From NCBI GenBank assembly GCA_903937225.1, contig CAIZYO010000029.1, positions 1-23,253 of the forward strand: a stretch of 23,253 nucleotides of DNA, read 5' to 3'. A program made the translations under genes and the position numbers. Below are positions 1 through 7,878 of the stretch, piece after piece (the stretch's first letter is position 1; each line of letters opens with the position of its first letter). A model generated the notes under the pieces. The model was not told the origin of the DNA and searched no databases. It was given only the letters and a program-made list of their open reading frames with translations. Origin of the DNA: an uncultured Chloroflexota bacterium. GTDB taxonomy: Bacteria > Chloroflexota > Limnocylindria > Limnocylindrales > Limnocylindraceae.

Positions 1-124
1 CCCCTTCTGTTTTCCCGAATCACGCCTCCAGGCGGCGAATCACTGCACGCGCCGAGAGGGGCGCCGAGAGGTGCCGATCGGCTAGGATTCGGCAGACACG
101 CGGGGGATGCGGGAAGGAGGGGTG
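1..124. other. Upstream region of the peptide transporter operon
   Basis: No convincing coding sequence is seen here. GCGCCGAGAGG is repeated in tandem (49-59 and 61-71, 12-bp period), and the region ends in the AAGGAGG ribosome-binding site of the first permease. It is probably the spacer between an upstream binding-protein gene and the permeases, but that gene is outside the window. Confidence 0.35.
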
Positions 125-1219
125 ATGCTCAAGTTTGCACTGCGCAGGATCGGCGCGAGCCTCCTCATCCTCCTCGGCACGACCGTCTTCATTTATGCAC
201 TCCTTCTGGCCGCTCCAGGCGGCCCCGAGCAGAAATACGCAAACAATCCTCGCTTCACGCCGCAGCAGCAGCAGGCGTACGTCAAGGCGCTCGGTCTCGA
301 CAAGCCCGTCCCAGTGCAGTACTGCCGCTGGCTCGGCGCTTGCCGCCGAGATGCGGACGGCATCGAAGCGTTGATCGGGCCAACCGGCTTCCCCAGCATC
401 CTTCCCGAGTTCATCTCGGGAGTGAATTCTGGAATCATTCACGGGGACTTCGGTTACAGCTATGAGAATGGGAATGCCGTCATCGAGCGCATCAGCGGGG
501 CACTCCTTCCCACGCTGATCCTGGCTGGGCTATCCGCGATCCTATGGCTCTCCCTCGCGGTCGTCCTCGGCGTCATCACAGCGCTGAGAAATGGCGGGCT
601 CTTTGACAACGCATTCAGCGTCTTCACTTATGTGACCGCCGCATTCCCCACGTTCATCTTGGGCTTTGCGCTGATCTCAATCTTCTCCGTGGGTCTCGGG
701 ATCACACCCGTGAGCGGAATGACCGACGGGCGGCTCTCCCCTGCATTCGGGAGTGACGCGTATTGGGTCTACTTCTCCCAGAATCCCGGCGTTGCAATCG
801 CCGATCTGGCAAGCCACTTGATCCTCCCTGTTGCCACGCTCGTCACGATTAGCGTGGCCGGCGATGCGCGATACGTACGCCAAAGCGTGATGGAGTCCAT
901 GGGGATGGAGCACGTGCGCACAGCGAGATCTAAAGGCCTTAGCAACCTGCGCATCAATCGCCGCCACATCCTGCGCACGGGGCTCATTCCGTTTGCGACC
1001 AACATTGGACTCGCCTTCCCCTTCCTCGTCTCTGGCGCGCTGATCACCGAAACCATTTTTAGCTGGCCTGGCGTTGGTCGGCTCACGCTGATTGCGATCG
1101 GCAACTTGGATTACCCACTCCTCATGGGCATCCTCTCCATCGGTGCCGCTGCAGTCGCGATCGGCAACCTCATCTCCGACCTCCTCTACGCCGTCCTTGA
1201 CCCACGGGTGCGACTATGA
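125..1219 (+). CDS. Oligopeptide/dipeptide ABC transporter permease (OppB/DppB type)
   Basis: One of two inner-membrane permeases of a peptide-type ABC importer. The 364-residue product has the family layout: a short cytoplasmic N-terminus, a first membrane helix (about residues 9-31) ending in AAPGGP, a long external loop (about 35-115), then five further hydrophobic segments. The EAA loop that contacts the ATPases is seen as RTARSKGLSNLRINRRHILR near residue 260. An ATG at 107 is in frame, but AAGGAGG at 114-120 lies directly before the ATG at 125, so the later start is preferred. The stop overlaps the next gene by 4 nt (ATGA). The substrate-binding protein is not in the window, so the substrate (di- or oligopeptide, nickel or a sugar) cannot be told; peptide is the default for the family. 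Confidence 0.93.
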   Translation: MLKFALRRIGASLLILLGTTVFIYALLLAAPGGPEQKYANNPRFTPQQQQAYVKALGLDKPVPVQYCRWLGACRRDADGIEALIGPTGFPSILPEFISGVNSGIIHGDFGYSYENGNAVIERISGALLPTLILAGLSAILWLSLAVVLGVITALRNGGLFDNAFSVFTYVTAAFPTFILGFALISIFSVGLGITPVSGMTDGRLSPAFGSDAYWVYFSQNPGVAIADLASHLILPVATLVTISVAGDARYVRQSVMESMGMEHVRTARSKGLSNLRINRRHILRTGLIPFATNIGLAFPFLVSGALITETIFSWPGVGRLTLIAIGNLDYPLLMGILSIGAAAVAIGNLISDLLYAVLDPRVRL

Positions 1220-2121
1220 GCACGGTCACCCAGGCACCTCTTCCAGTCTCCGAAAGTCCATGGCAGCAGGCGCGTCGGCGATTCATGCAAACGCGCATGG
1301 GCCCAGCTGGCCTCGCGATACTCGGAGGCGTCTTTCTCTTTGTGGTGATCGGTTCCCTCCTCCTTCCGTACGACTTCTACTACGTCCCGCAGCCGGATCA
1401 GATCAGCTTTATCGGTCGACCCCCCGCCTGGGGACGCCCCTTCGGTGAGACTGGAATGCTCCAGCTTGACGTGATGACACTCGTCGCGAATGGAGGGCGC
1501 ACCTCGCTCATCATCGGATTCGCGACGGCAATCGGATCCATCACAATCGGTACCTTTGTTGGCGTGATCGCTGGCTTTATTGGCGGCAAAGTTGATTCTG
1601 TGCTGATGCGACTCGCTGACGTCTTCCTGATGATCCCATCGCTCTTTGTCATCCTCTTCCTCGCCCGCATCTTCCAAGGCGAAGGCGGTGGTGGCGTCTG
1701 GTCGCTGGTGATCGTCTTCGTTGGATTCGGGTGGATGGGACTCGCTCGACTCGTCCGCGGACAGGTGCTCGCGATCCGAGAGATGGAGTTCGTCGAGGCG
1801 GCGCGCGCGCTTGGCGTCCCCCCCATGCGCATCGCCCTGCGGCACATTTTGCCGAACGCAATTGGACCACTGGTTGTGGCTGCACCATTCATTGTTGGCG
1901 GTGCAATCGTCAGCGAAGCCTTCATCAGCTATCTCGGCTTCGGCGTGAACCCCGCAACCCCAACGTGGGGGAACATCCTGTCGGAGTCGGCAAAGTTCCT
2001 GCAGCAAGGCAATTGGTGGTGGATTGGCTTCCCTGGACTCTTCATCGTGCTCACCGCACTTTCGGTAAACATGATCGGTGACACTCTCCGCTCAGCACTT
2101 GACCCGCGAGGTCGAAAGTGA
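1216..2121 (+). CDS. Oligopeptide/dipeptide ABC transporter permease (OppC/DppC type)
   Basis: Second permease of the importer, 301 residues. It has the OppC-specific N-terminal cytoplasmic stretch before the first membrane helix (about residues 30-52), a periplasmic loop, and a C-terminal five-helix permease domain. The EAA motif is EAARALGVPPMRIALRHILP near residue 195, followed by the typical AISYLGFGV-like segment, here ISYLGFGVNPATPTWG. The C-terminus [14 protein letters not shown] is the usual ending of OppC proteins. It starts at an ATG overlapping the oppB-like stop by 4 nt and ends in a GTGA overlap with the first ATPase gene, so the four genes are almost certainly one translationally coupled operon. 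Confidence 0.94.
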   Translation: MSTVTQAPLPVSESPWQQARRRFMQTRMGPAGLAILGGVFLFVVIGSLLLPYDFYYVPQPDQISFIGRPPAWGRPFGETGMLQLDVMTLVANGGRTSLIIGFATAIGSITIGTFVGVIAGFIGGKVDSVLMRLADVFLMIPSLFVILFLARIFQGEGGGGVWSLVIVFVGFGWMGLARLVRGQVLAIREMEFVEAARALGVPPMRIALRHILPNAIGPLVVAAPFIVGGAIVSEAFISYLGFGVNPATPTWGNILSESAKFLQQGNWWWIGFPGLFIVLTALSVNMIGDTLRSALDPRGRK

Positions 2122-3116
2122 GCAACGTGACGGGGGCCCCTGTCGTTGAGGTCAAAGATCTCAACGTCTCCTTCAAGACTGCCGCAGGCGTCATCAAAGT
2201 GGTGGAGAACGTCTCGTTCTCCATCGGCAAAGGCGAGTGCCTGGCAGTCGTCGGCGAGTCAGGGTCCGGGAAGAGCGTCTCAGCTCTGGCAACGATCGGA
2301 CTCCTTGTAAAGGATCAGTCAATCGTCACCGGCTCCGTCCTCTTCCGCGGAGAGGAGCTGCTCGGCAAGCCTGAGTCCTACATGCGCAAGATTCGCGGCG
2401 GCGGCATCTCCATGATCTTCCAGGAGCCACTCTCTGCCCTCAACCCCGTTACCACCATTGGCGAGCAGATCGCCGAGGTGCTTGTTGCACACGGACGCGC
2501 AGGCTGGAAGGAAGCGAACAAGAAGGCGATTGAATACCTGGAGCTGGTGGAGATCGCGCAGGCACCACAGCGCGTCAAGCAGTACCCCCATCAACTCTCG
2601 GGGGGCATGCGACAGCGAGCCATGATCGCCATGGCGCTCGCCGGTGAGCCTGAACTGATCATCGCCGACGAGCCGACCACCGCACTTGACGTCACGATTC
2701 AGGCCCAGGTGTTGGACCTGCTCCGACGCACCACGCGCGAACGTGGAACGGCGCTCATGCTGATCACGCACGACCTCGGCGTAGTTGCCGAAACGGCGGA
2801 TCGCCTTGCGGTCATGTACGCCGGGCAGATCGTTGAAGAGGGACCTGCGAAAGAGGTGCTGCGCGCGCCAGCGAGCCCGTACGCACTTGATCTGATCGCC
2901 TCCATCCCGTCATATGCGCGTCGCGGGAAGGGCCTCACCACCATCCAAGGCGCCGTCCCCTCCCCCGCCAACTTCCCAAGTGGCTGCCGATTCCACCCGC
3001 GCTGCCGATTCGCCGTCCCCGCATGCGCCGCATCAGCACCAGCGCTCACTCCGCGCGGGAGTGACCGTTCAGTTCGCTGCTTCCGCGCCGACGAGATTGC
3101 GGCGGGCGTGAAGTGA
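2118..3116 (+). CDS. Oligopeptide ABC transporter ATP-binding protein (OppD/DppD type)
   Basis: Cytoplasmic ATPase subunit, 332 residues, that powers the two permeases as a heterodimer with the next gene product. Visible motifs are Walker A GESGSGKS (46-53), Q-loop [10 protein letters not shown] (101-110), signature LSGGMRQR (160-167), Walker B LIIADEP (180-186) and switch histidine in ITHDL. The C-terminal oligopeptide-transporter extension is present, with the conserved [15 protein letters not shown] cysteine cluster near residue 290; in OppD/DppD-type proteins this region can bind a 4Fe-4S cluster. The start is a GTG overlapping the upstream stop (GTGA). The length is normal for the family. 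Confidence 0.95.
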   Translation: MSNVTGAPVVEVKDLNVSFKTAAGVIKVVENVSFSIGKGECLAVVGESGSGKSVSALATIGLLVKDQSIVTGSVLFRGEELLGKPESYMRKIRGGGISMIFQEPLSALNPVTTIGEQIAEVLVAHGRAGWKEANKKAIEYLELVEIAQAPQRVKQYPHQLSGGMRQRAMIAMALAGEPELIIADEPTTALDVTIQAQVLDLLRRTTRERGTALMLITHDLGVVAETADRLAVMYAGQIVEEGPAKEVLRAPASPYALDLIASIPSYARRGKGLTTIQGAVPSPANFPSGCRFHPRCRFAVPACAASAPALTPRGSDRSVRCFRADEIAAGVK

Positions 3117-4231
3117 GCGAGAAGCGCGCCGGGGTGGGAACGTCCGCAAATCTGCTCGAGCTTCGCGGCGTGAAGAAGCACTTCCCGATCGGCAGCGCCA
3201 TCCCTCTGATCCAGAAGCGAAAGACGGTGAAGGCGGTCGACGGCGTTGACCTCACCATTGCGCGCGGGGAGACGCTCGCGATCGTCGGCGAGTCGGGCTC
3301 GGGGAAGACAACGCTCGGCCGCGTTGCGCTCGGCCTTCAGAAGCCGACCGCCGGTGAGGTCTGGTTTGACGGTGCGAAGCTCACCGATCGCAGTGCGGAG
3401 GAGCAGCGCAAGTTGCGCCGCAGGATGCAGATCGTCTTCCAGGATCCATTCGGTTCACTCAATCCACGCCTACCAATCGGCGACCAGATTGAAGAAGGAC
3501 TCGTCGCCCATGCAATTGGGACCGCGTCGGAGCGGAAGGACCGCATGCACGCAGCCCTTGAGATCGTTGGACTTCCACAGGAGTACGCCGTTCGCTACCC
3601 GCATGAGTTCTCAGGCGGCCAGCGTCAACGAATCGGTATCGCTCGCGCGCTCGCACTCAACCCTGAGTTCGTCGTTCTTGACGAGCCAGTCTCCGCCCTT
3701 GACGTCTCCATCCAGAGCCAGGTGCTTAACCTGCTCGCCGACCTACGAGAGAAGCAGGGGCTCACCTACATGTTCATCAGTCACAACCTGGACGTTGTGG
3801 GCTACTTCGCCGATCGTGTGGCGGTGATGTATCTCGGGAAGGTCGTGGAAACTGGACCGGTGGATCAGGTGTTCACCAAACCACAGCATCCGTACACGAT
3901 TGCCCTCCTCTCCGCGGTGCCGAAGATTGAGGCGCACGACACTGCCGACCGTCTCATTCTTGAGGGCGAGATCCCATCGCCAATCAACCCACCATCAGGT
4001 TGCCGTTTCCGCACGCGCTGCTGGCTGCGCGAACAGCTCGGCAATCCAGAGCGCTGCGCCACCGAAGAGCCGCTCCTCGCCGCCTCGCCGCGCGCGCTCG
4101 ATGTAGCGGTTGCCTGCCACTTCCCGCTTGAGGATGGCGCTGCGTCAACCACTAAGGTTGGTCGCACTGCGGCGGCGGCATCCGCCAAGACGGGTGCAGG
4201 CGCATCTGCAACGGCACGTACTGAGGCGTAA
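3113..4231 (+). CDS. Oligopeptide ABC transporter ATP-binding protein (OppF/DppF type)
   Basis: Second ATPase of the importer, 372 residues. Walker A is GESGSGKT (59-66), Q-loop [10 protein letters not shown] (109-118), signature FSGGQRQR (166-173), Walker B FVVLDEP (186-192) and switch histidine in ISHNLD. The C-terminal extension carries the family cysteine motif [13 protein letters not shown]. It starts with GTG in a 4-nt overlap with the previous gene. Oddity: the last roughly 30 residues (about 343-372) form an Ala/Thr/Ser/Gly-rich tail with scattered basic residues that lies outside the ATPase fold and looks disordered. The gene ends 26 nt from the convergent sugar-kinase gene. Confidence 0.94.
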   Translation: MSEKRAGVGTSANLLELRGVKKHFPIGSAIPLIQKRKTVKAVDGVDLTIARGETLAIVGESGSGKTTLGRVALGLQKPTAGEVWFDGAKLTDRSAEEQRKLRRRMQIVFQDPFGSLNPRLPIGDQIEEGLVAHAIGTASERKDRMHAALEIVGLPQEYAVRYPHEFSGGQRQRIGIARALALNPEFVVLDEPVSALDVSIQSQVLNLLADLREKQGLTYMFISHNLDVVGYFADRVAVMYLGKVVETGPVDQVFTKPQHPYTIALLSAVPKIEAHDTADRLILEGEIPSPINPPSGCRFRTRCWLREQLGNPERCATEEPLLAASPRALDVAVACHFPLEDGAASTTKVGRTAAAASAKTGAGASATARTEA

Positions 4232-4241
4232 CCCGCCCTCA
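4222..4241. terminator. Possible bidirectional hairpin between convergent genes
   Basis: TGAGGCG (4222-4228) can pair with CGCCCTCA (4234-4241) around a 5-nt loop with one bulged base. It covers the stop codon of the transporter ATPase gene and lies in the 26-nt gap before the convergent kinase stop. There is no T-tract on either side, so this is only a weak terminator candidate. Confidence 0.25.
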
Positions 4242-4257
4242 ATACGCGCGCATCAAA

Positions 4258-5712
4258 CTACGAGCGACTGAACTCCTCCAAAAGCCTCGCCGCCACCGCG
4301 GAACTCCCAGCCTCTGGATCAATTCGTTCCTCCGCCACAGCAATGAGCTCGGCCGCCTCGCTGAGCGTGGCATAGAGACCAGCACCGAGACCGGCGAGTG
4401 CGGCACTCCCCGCCGCGGCCGCCTCTGGGATTCGCGGCAGCACCACAGGTAGTCCAAGAAGGTTTGCGCGGATCTGCGGGATCCCTCGCGGAACACTGCG
4501 TTGCGTGACATAGAGGCCGCTCGTTGCACCAGTTGCTGGGCCGGAGAGCCACATCTCATCAAGTGGCAGGCCCGCGGCGCGCGCTGGCGCAAGAAGTGCG
4601 GCAACGGCAAGGGCGCCGTGTTCGATTGCGGCGCGCACACGGTGCGCAGGGCTGCGCTGCTCTCCAGCCTCAACAGCACGCACTTCATGATCGACCAGTC
4701 CTCCGTGGACGCCGCCAGCGCCGAGCGGCAGTGCTGCAACTACATCGAGCAGTTCCACAGGATCGCTCCCACCCGCAAGTGCTGCAGCAATGGCGGCATC
4801 AAGGGCGAGCCCCGTCCCGCCAAGCGCGCCGCCAATGATGCGAATCTCGCCAAACGGCGCTGGCGCTGGGCCAGACCAGAGTGCGCCACCCACCTCTCTG
4901 GCGATGCGTTCGGCTGTCTCCTTCGCAACAGCGATGCCAACACCGCCAGCGGCACCACCAACATCTACACCCCGTGCCAGGTGCATGAGCCCTGCGCCAA
5001 TCACCGCAGCCATCCCATCGTTGGTCCCCGAGACAATCGGTACGCCAACGGGCACACCAAGGTCACTCGCTGCAGAAGCACGCAACGTCCCGATTCGCGT
5101 CCCTGGAAACACCTCTGGCGGGAGTGCGCGCTCATCGAGTCCGCCTGATTCGCCGAGCAGGAGTGCACGGTGCACAGGCGAGAGCGCGCGTGCAGGGTCC
5201 CAGAACGATGCGACCGCCTCGCCACTCAAACGAAATGCGAGTGCATCCCATGTCGAGAGGAGCCACGCAGTCTCTTTCACCGCCGTTGCGCGCTCGCGCA
5301 GGAACCAGCGCGCCTTCGGAAGCTCTGCAAGCAACCAGCCGGATCGACCGAGCAGCGCCGTGAGTTGCGCGTCATCATCGGCGGCGCGACGATCGCGCCA
5401 GAGCAGCGCAGCACTCGCCGCGCTCCCATCTTCTCGCACTGGTACAAGCGTTGGGCCGTGGCCATCGGCGGCGATTCCGAGAATCTCAATCGCAGGCCCA
5501 GCAACTTTGAGCGCTTCGCCCACCGCGGATCGAATCGCCTCCCACCAGACGTTTGGATCTTGTTCAACGGCGCCGCTTGCCGAACTCTCTGCAACGCCGC
5601 TTGCACGACGGGTCAGAGCGAGTGGGCGGCCGCTCTCTGCATCAAGGATGAGGACCTTGACCGCGGTGCTGCCGAGGTCAATCGCCAGAAGTGCGCCGCG
5701 TTTGGGAGTCAT
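4258..5712 (-). CDS. FGGY-family carbohydrate kinase (xylulokinase-like)
   Basis: A 484-residue ATP-dependent sugar kinase of the FGGY family (ASKHA fold), expected to phosphorylate a pentulose or a related sugar or polyol in the cytoplasm. The N-terminal phosphate-1 motif is IDLGSTAVKVLILD (11-24). The catalytic aspartate is most likely D232 in VSGTNDGMAAVIGAG, and the C-terminal adenosine site shows LSGPATGAT (389-397) and EAAAAGSAALAGLGAG (430-445). The ATG at 5712 is chosen because the reading frame extends upstream into bioY without family similarity, and MTPKRGALLAIDLGST is a normal N-terminus. It lies 31 nt downstream of bioY on the same strand. The xylulokinase sugar-binding segment SGQMHG is replaced by ADGHGPTLV (82-90), so the substrate should not be assumed to be xylulose. 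Confidence 0.85.
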   Translation of the reverse strand: MTPKRGALLAIDLGSTAVKVLILDAESGRPLALTRRASGVAESSASGAVEQDPNVWWEAIRSAVGEALKVAGPAIEILGIAADGHGPTLVPVREDGSAASAALLWRDRRAADDDAQLTALLGRSGWLLAELPKARWFLRERATAVKETAWLLSTWDALAFRLSGEAVASFWDPARALSPVHRALLLGESGGLDERALPPEVFPGTRIGTLRASAASDLGVPVGVPIVSGTNDGMAAVIGAGLMHLARGVDVGGAAGGVGIAVAKETAERIAREVGGALWSGPAPAPFGEIRIIGGALGGTGLALDAAIAAALAGGSDPVELLDVVAALPLGAGGVHGGLVDHEVRAVEAGEQRSPAHRVRAAIEHGALAVAALLAPARAAGLPLDEMWLSGPATGATSGLYVTQRSVPRGIPQIRANLLGLPVVLPRIPEAAAAGSAALAGLGAGLYATLSEAAELIAVAEERIDPEAGSSAVAARLLEEFSRS

Positions 5713-5743
5713 TGCGCAGCTGCCGCGCGAACGGCGCGACGGT

Positions 5744-6430
5744 TCAGCGTGGGCCGGCGCTGCGGCCGTTGTTGACGTACCACCAGGCACTCGGGAAGAT
5801 TCCCGCAGCGAGCGCAATCTTAATCGCGTCACCAATAAGGAACGGCGTGAGCCCCCTGCTGATCGCGTCGCCCGCGCCTACCTGCAGTGACGCCGCGAGC
5901 CAGCTCACACCGAACGCATAGATGATGAGGTTGCCAATCAGCATGGCGCCGACGGTGCCGACGACACTTCGATCCCATCCGAGATCGGCGAGTCGCCCAA
6001 CGATCCATGCGGCGAAGAGCATGCCAATCAGATAGCCACCAGTCGGAGCGAGCGCCAGCGCGCCGTCAGCGCCGCTGACCGCAAACTGCTCAACGCCATG
6101 ACCACCTGACTTGAAGAGCGGCGCGCCAATCAGGCCAAGCGCCAAGTAGAGGCTGAGCGAGGCAACGCTGCGTCGGGCACCGAGTGCCGCGCCAACGAGG
6201 AGGACGCCGAACGTCTGTCCCGTGATCGGCACGGGTGTGCCAGGGAGCGGGATGACCACCTGTGCGGCTGCGCCAATAAAGAGCGCGCCGACGACTGCGA
6301 GGGCGAGCCCCTGGAGTCGCGAGCCGAGTCGCTCACCAAGGAAGACCGGGAAGAAGAAGTCGCCGAGCGTCACGCCGTGCTCCGCCGCCGGAATCCGCGC
6401 CACCGCTGGAATTGATCGCCTGATCTGCAT
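5744..6430 (-). CDS. bioY: Biotin transporter BioY (ECF-type substrate-binding membrane subunit)
   Basis: A 228-residue integral membrane protein that binds and imports biotin. BioY-specific motifs are PVPITGQTFGVLLVGAALG, an LYLALGLIGAPLFKSGGHG stretch, and APTGGYLIGMLFAAWIVG, with about six hydrophobic helices. It carries about 40 extra N-terminal residues compared with a typical BioY of about 190 residues. The ATG at 6430 is preferred over an in-frame GTG at 6451 because GGGGAGGG sits 6-8 nt before it. No EcfA or EcfT energising subunit is nearby, so it works as a solitary BioY or shares a module encoded elsewhere. A TAGAAT hexamer at 6460-6455 is a good -10 for it. No biotin-repressor operator was recognised. 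Confidence 0.92.
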   Translation of the reverse strand: MQIRRSIPAVARIPAAEHGVTLGDFFFPVFLGERLGSRLQGLALAVVGALFIGAAAQVVIPLPGTPVPITGQTFGVLLVGAALGARRSVASLSLYLALGLIGAPLFKSGGHGVEQFAVSGADGALALAPTGGYLIGMLFAAWIVGRLADLGWDRSVVGTVGAMLIGNLIIYAFGVSWLAASLQVGAGDAISRGLTPFLIGDAIKIALAAGIFPSAWWYVNNGRSAGPR

Positions 6431-6454
6431 GGTGCACCCTCCCCTTCTCACGCG

Positions 6455-6460
6455 ATTCTA
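6455..6460 (-). promoter_or_regulatory. bioY: Candidate -10 element for bioY
   Basis: On the minus strand this reads TAGAAT, one base from the TATAAT consensus, placing the transcript start near 6448 and giving a leader of about 18 nt containing the GGGGAGGG ribosome-binding site. No convincing -35 hexamer is visible at 16-18 nt. Confidence 0.45.
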
Positions 6461-6484
6461 CCCCCCACGTCCCGCGCCGCCACG

Positions 6485-6504
6485 CCCCCTCGTGAAGGAG
6501 GGGG
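6485..6504. other. G/C hairpin between divergent bioY and tRNA-His
   Basis: CCCCCTC (6485-6491) and GAGGGGG (6498-6504) form a perfect 7-bp inverted repeat with a 6-nt loop. It lies between two divergent transcription units, so it does not end either. It overlaps the likely -35 region of the tRNA and sits upstream of the bioY -10. A regulatory role is speculation. Confidence 0.3.
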
Positions 6505-6520
6505 GCTGATGCGGCATACT
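6492..6520 (+). promoter_or_regulatory. Possible tRNA-His promoter
   Basis: CATACT (6515-6520) resembles a -10 hexamer with a start near 6527, just before the tRNA at 6533. GTGAAG (6492-6497), 17 nt upstream, is a weak -35 (3 of 6 consensus bases). Confidence 0.35.
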
Positions 6521-6532
6521 GCGGCTGGGCAT

Positions 6533-6608
6533 GGTGGCCATCGTTCAATGGTTAGGACCGCGGTTTGTGGAGCCGCAGATGAGGGTTCAATTCCCTCTGG
6601 CCACCCCA
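6533..6608 (+). tRNA. tRNA-His (anticodon GTG), G-1 and CCA encoded
   Basis: A complete cloverleaf can be drawn by hand. The acceptor stem GTGGCCA pairs with TGGCCAC, with an additional G-1 (6533) opposite C73 (6605), the histidine identity pair. The D stem is GTTC/GGAC, the anticodon stem GCGGT/GCCGC holds the loop TTGTGGA with anticodon GTG, and the T stem is GAGGG/CCCTC with loop TTCAATT. The 3' CCA (6606-6608) is genomically encoded. The expected U8 is present. The T loop begins TTC, the normal T-psi-C. Confidence 0.96.
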
Positions 6609-6760
6609 CCCAACCCATGGGGACCCCGGTAGGACCTCCAGAGTCCCCTCGTGGGCACGCGATTCCTTAGCGTCTTCTCATCTTCCTCACAGGAGGCTCT
6701 AACGGGGGAGCCCCATAGTGAGTTCACCAGGCAGAAGACCTGGCACATATGGAGGATGGC
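6609..6760 (+). promoter_or_regulatory. Structured leader upstream of the acidic secreted protein gene
   Basis: This 152-nt gap between the tRNA and the next coding start holds three small inverted repeats: GGGGAC/GTCCCC (6619-6624 with 6643-6648), a GGCTC/GAGCC hairpin around 6693-6710, and CCAGG/CCTGG (6727-6731 with 6739-6743, 7-nt loop) just before the ribosome-binding site. None has a T-tract. The first may help end the tRNA transcript. CATAGT near 6714-6719 is a weak -10. No known riboswitch consensus was recognised. Confidence 0.35.
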
Positions 6761-7219
6761 ATGAACATGAGCTGGCTCTCAATGATTGGCGGAGGGATCA
6801 CCGCGGCGGCAACGCTCGCAGTCGGGATCTCGACGAGCGGCATTCTGGCCGCAAATCCTACAGGCGAAGTCCCTACTCCTACAGCTGGCGAGACGATTTA
6901 CGTCGAACAGCCGGTCATTGAGGTATCCGCCTCTGGTCTGCCATATGCGACTACATCGATTGATCCGATTGTGATTGCGGTTCTCCCAGCATCTCCGGCA
7001 ACTGGAACCACTCCAGCATCAACACCTGTGGTGACCGACCCATCGGTCACACCTGATCCATCCATGTCAGCCCCCCCATATGAGGAGGGCGAAGAGTACG
7101 TTGAAGATGAGGAAGGCGAATACGACGAGGAATATGAGGGTCCGGAAGAGGGCGAGTACGAAGACGAAGAGGAAGGCGAATACGAAGGGCCCGAAGAAGT
7201 CGAAGACGAAGACGACTAA
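6761..7219 (+). CDS. Secreted or membrane-anchored protein with Glu/Asp/Tyr-rich tail, function unknown
   Basis: A 152-residue protein of no recognised family. Residues 4-31 are hydrophobic and end in LAAN, resembling a signal peptide or anchor. Residues 32-105 are Pro/Thr/Ser/Val-rich, and residues 107-152 form a tail in which 30 of 46 residues are Glu or Asp and six are Tyr. The tail is repetitive, with EGEY three times and YEGPEE twice. There is no Lys, Arg, His or Cys in the whole protein, so the signal-like segment lacks the usual basic n-region. The ATG at 6761 is chosen because GGAGG (6751-6755) lies 5 nt upstream and overlaps the in-frame ATG at 6749. It is followed 26 nt later by the Pro-rich membrane protein gene. 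An ion-binding or electrostatic partner role is inference. Confidence 0.72.
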   Translation: MNMSWLSMIGGGITAAATLAVGISTSGILAANPTGEVPTPTAGETIYVEQPVIEVSASGLPYATTSIDPIVIAVLPASPATGTTPASTPVVTDPSVTPDPSMSAPPYEEGEEYVEDEEGEYDEEYEGPEEGEYEDEEEGEYEGPEEVEDEDD

Positions 7220-7245
7220 TCCCGTTAAGAGTAAGGAGATTGACG

Positions 7246-7878
7246 ATGGCAAAGCAGAAGTTTGAACAGCTTGCTCCGGTTGAGGAGAGCGCTCTCACGC
7301 CAGCGGCTGAGAAGCGACGACCGGATCCGAAGCCACTCCAGCGAGCCTGGGGTGCACTCGGTGCCGCAACTGGAAGTGCACTGCTTGCAACCATCGTTGG
7401 CCCAATGGTCGCGTCCGCGACGGGTGGCTTCAGCATTGATGGAACACAAGTCACAGATGAGCCAGACGCACCGAGCGGCCCTGTTCAAGCATCCCCTTCG
7501 TATGTCTATCTCGCCCCAGGCGAGGTAGCACCCGAAGGCGCACCTGTTGTTCAGCTCGATCCAATTACGGTCGTGACGTCGCCAGCGCCGGGAAGCACCG
7601 TAGTGCAGGTAAAGCAGAAGCCGAAGGTCGTGTACATCTACCTCAAGCCAGGGGAGGCGCCTCCGGCCGGTGCAATTGTTCAGCAAGCTGGAACGGTCGC
7701 AGTTGCAACTCCAGCACCAACCACGAGTGGCTCAAATCCAACCCCTGCTCCTGTTGCAACGCCTCGACCGGTTGCTACACCGCGACCGGCAACGCCACCC
7801 CCTGTGGTAGCACCGCCACCAGTGTCAACGCCACGACCAGCCCCAACACCGCCGCCGACGAAACCTTCGGGTGGCTGA
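7246..7878 (+). CDS. Single-pass membrane protein with proline-rich basic C-terminal tail, function unknown
   Basis: A 210-residue protein. The N-terminal 34 residues are charged and likely cytoplasmic, and residues 35-58 form one membrane helix (AWGALGAATGSALLATIVG). The extracytoplasmic part contains an internal duplication: YVYLAPGEVAPEGAPVVQ (about 87-103) and YIYLKPGEAPPAGAIVQQ (about 130-147). It ends in a Pro/Thr/Ala tail (155-210) with TPRP repeats, basic and free of acidic residues. The ATG at 7246 has AAGGAG (7233-7238) at 7 nt. The topology recalls TonB (N-terminal helix plus Pro-rich spacer), but no TonB C-terminal domain exists. It overlaps the apbE-like gene by 8 nt, so it belongs to the same operon. 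No family was recognised. Confidence 0.75.
   Translation: MAKQKFEQLAPVEESALTPAAEKRRPDPKPLQRAWGALGAATGSALLATIVGPMVASATGGFSIDGTQVTDEPDAPSGPVQASPSYVYLAPGEVAPEGAPVVQLDPITVVTSPAPGSTVVQVKQKPKVVYIYLKPGEAPPAGAIVQQAGTVAVATPAPTTSGSNPTPAPVATPRPVATPRPATPPPVVAPPPVSTPRPAPTPPPTKPSGG

Noticed and set aside
107..124. Earlier ATG start for the first permease
   Set aside because: The AAGGAGG ribosome-binding site lies between this ATG and the one at 125, which fits the later start.
1186..2007. Long open frame (273 codons) on the minus strand opposite the second permease gene
   Set aside because: It is antisense to a clear permease gene, its product is unusually rich in Asp, Glu and His, and it has no recognisable domain; such frames are common opposite G+C-rich genes.
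4501..5890. Several long plus-strand frames opposite the sugar kinase gene
   Set aside because: The minus strand carries an intact FGGY kinase with conserved motifs; the plus-strand products are Arg/Ala/Ser-rich shadows.
6938..6964. ASGLPYATTS in the acidic protein as a possible FMN attachment site
   Set aside because: Only the A-T-x-S part matches; the SGAT core is interrupted and there is no FMN-binding domain around it, so it is not claimed as a site.
7737..7875. Repetitive CCA/ACC-rich stretch as a DNA repeat or CRISPR-like array
   Set aside because: The repetition follows codons for Pro, Thr and Ala in frame and is explained by the Pro-rich protein tail; no regular spacer-repeat period exists.
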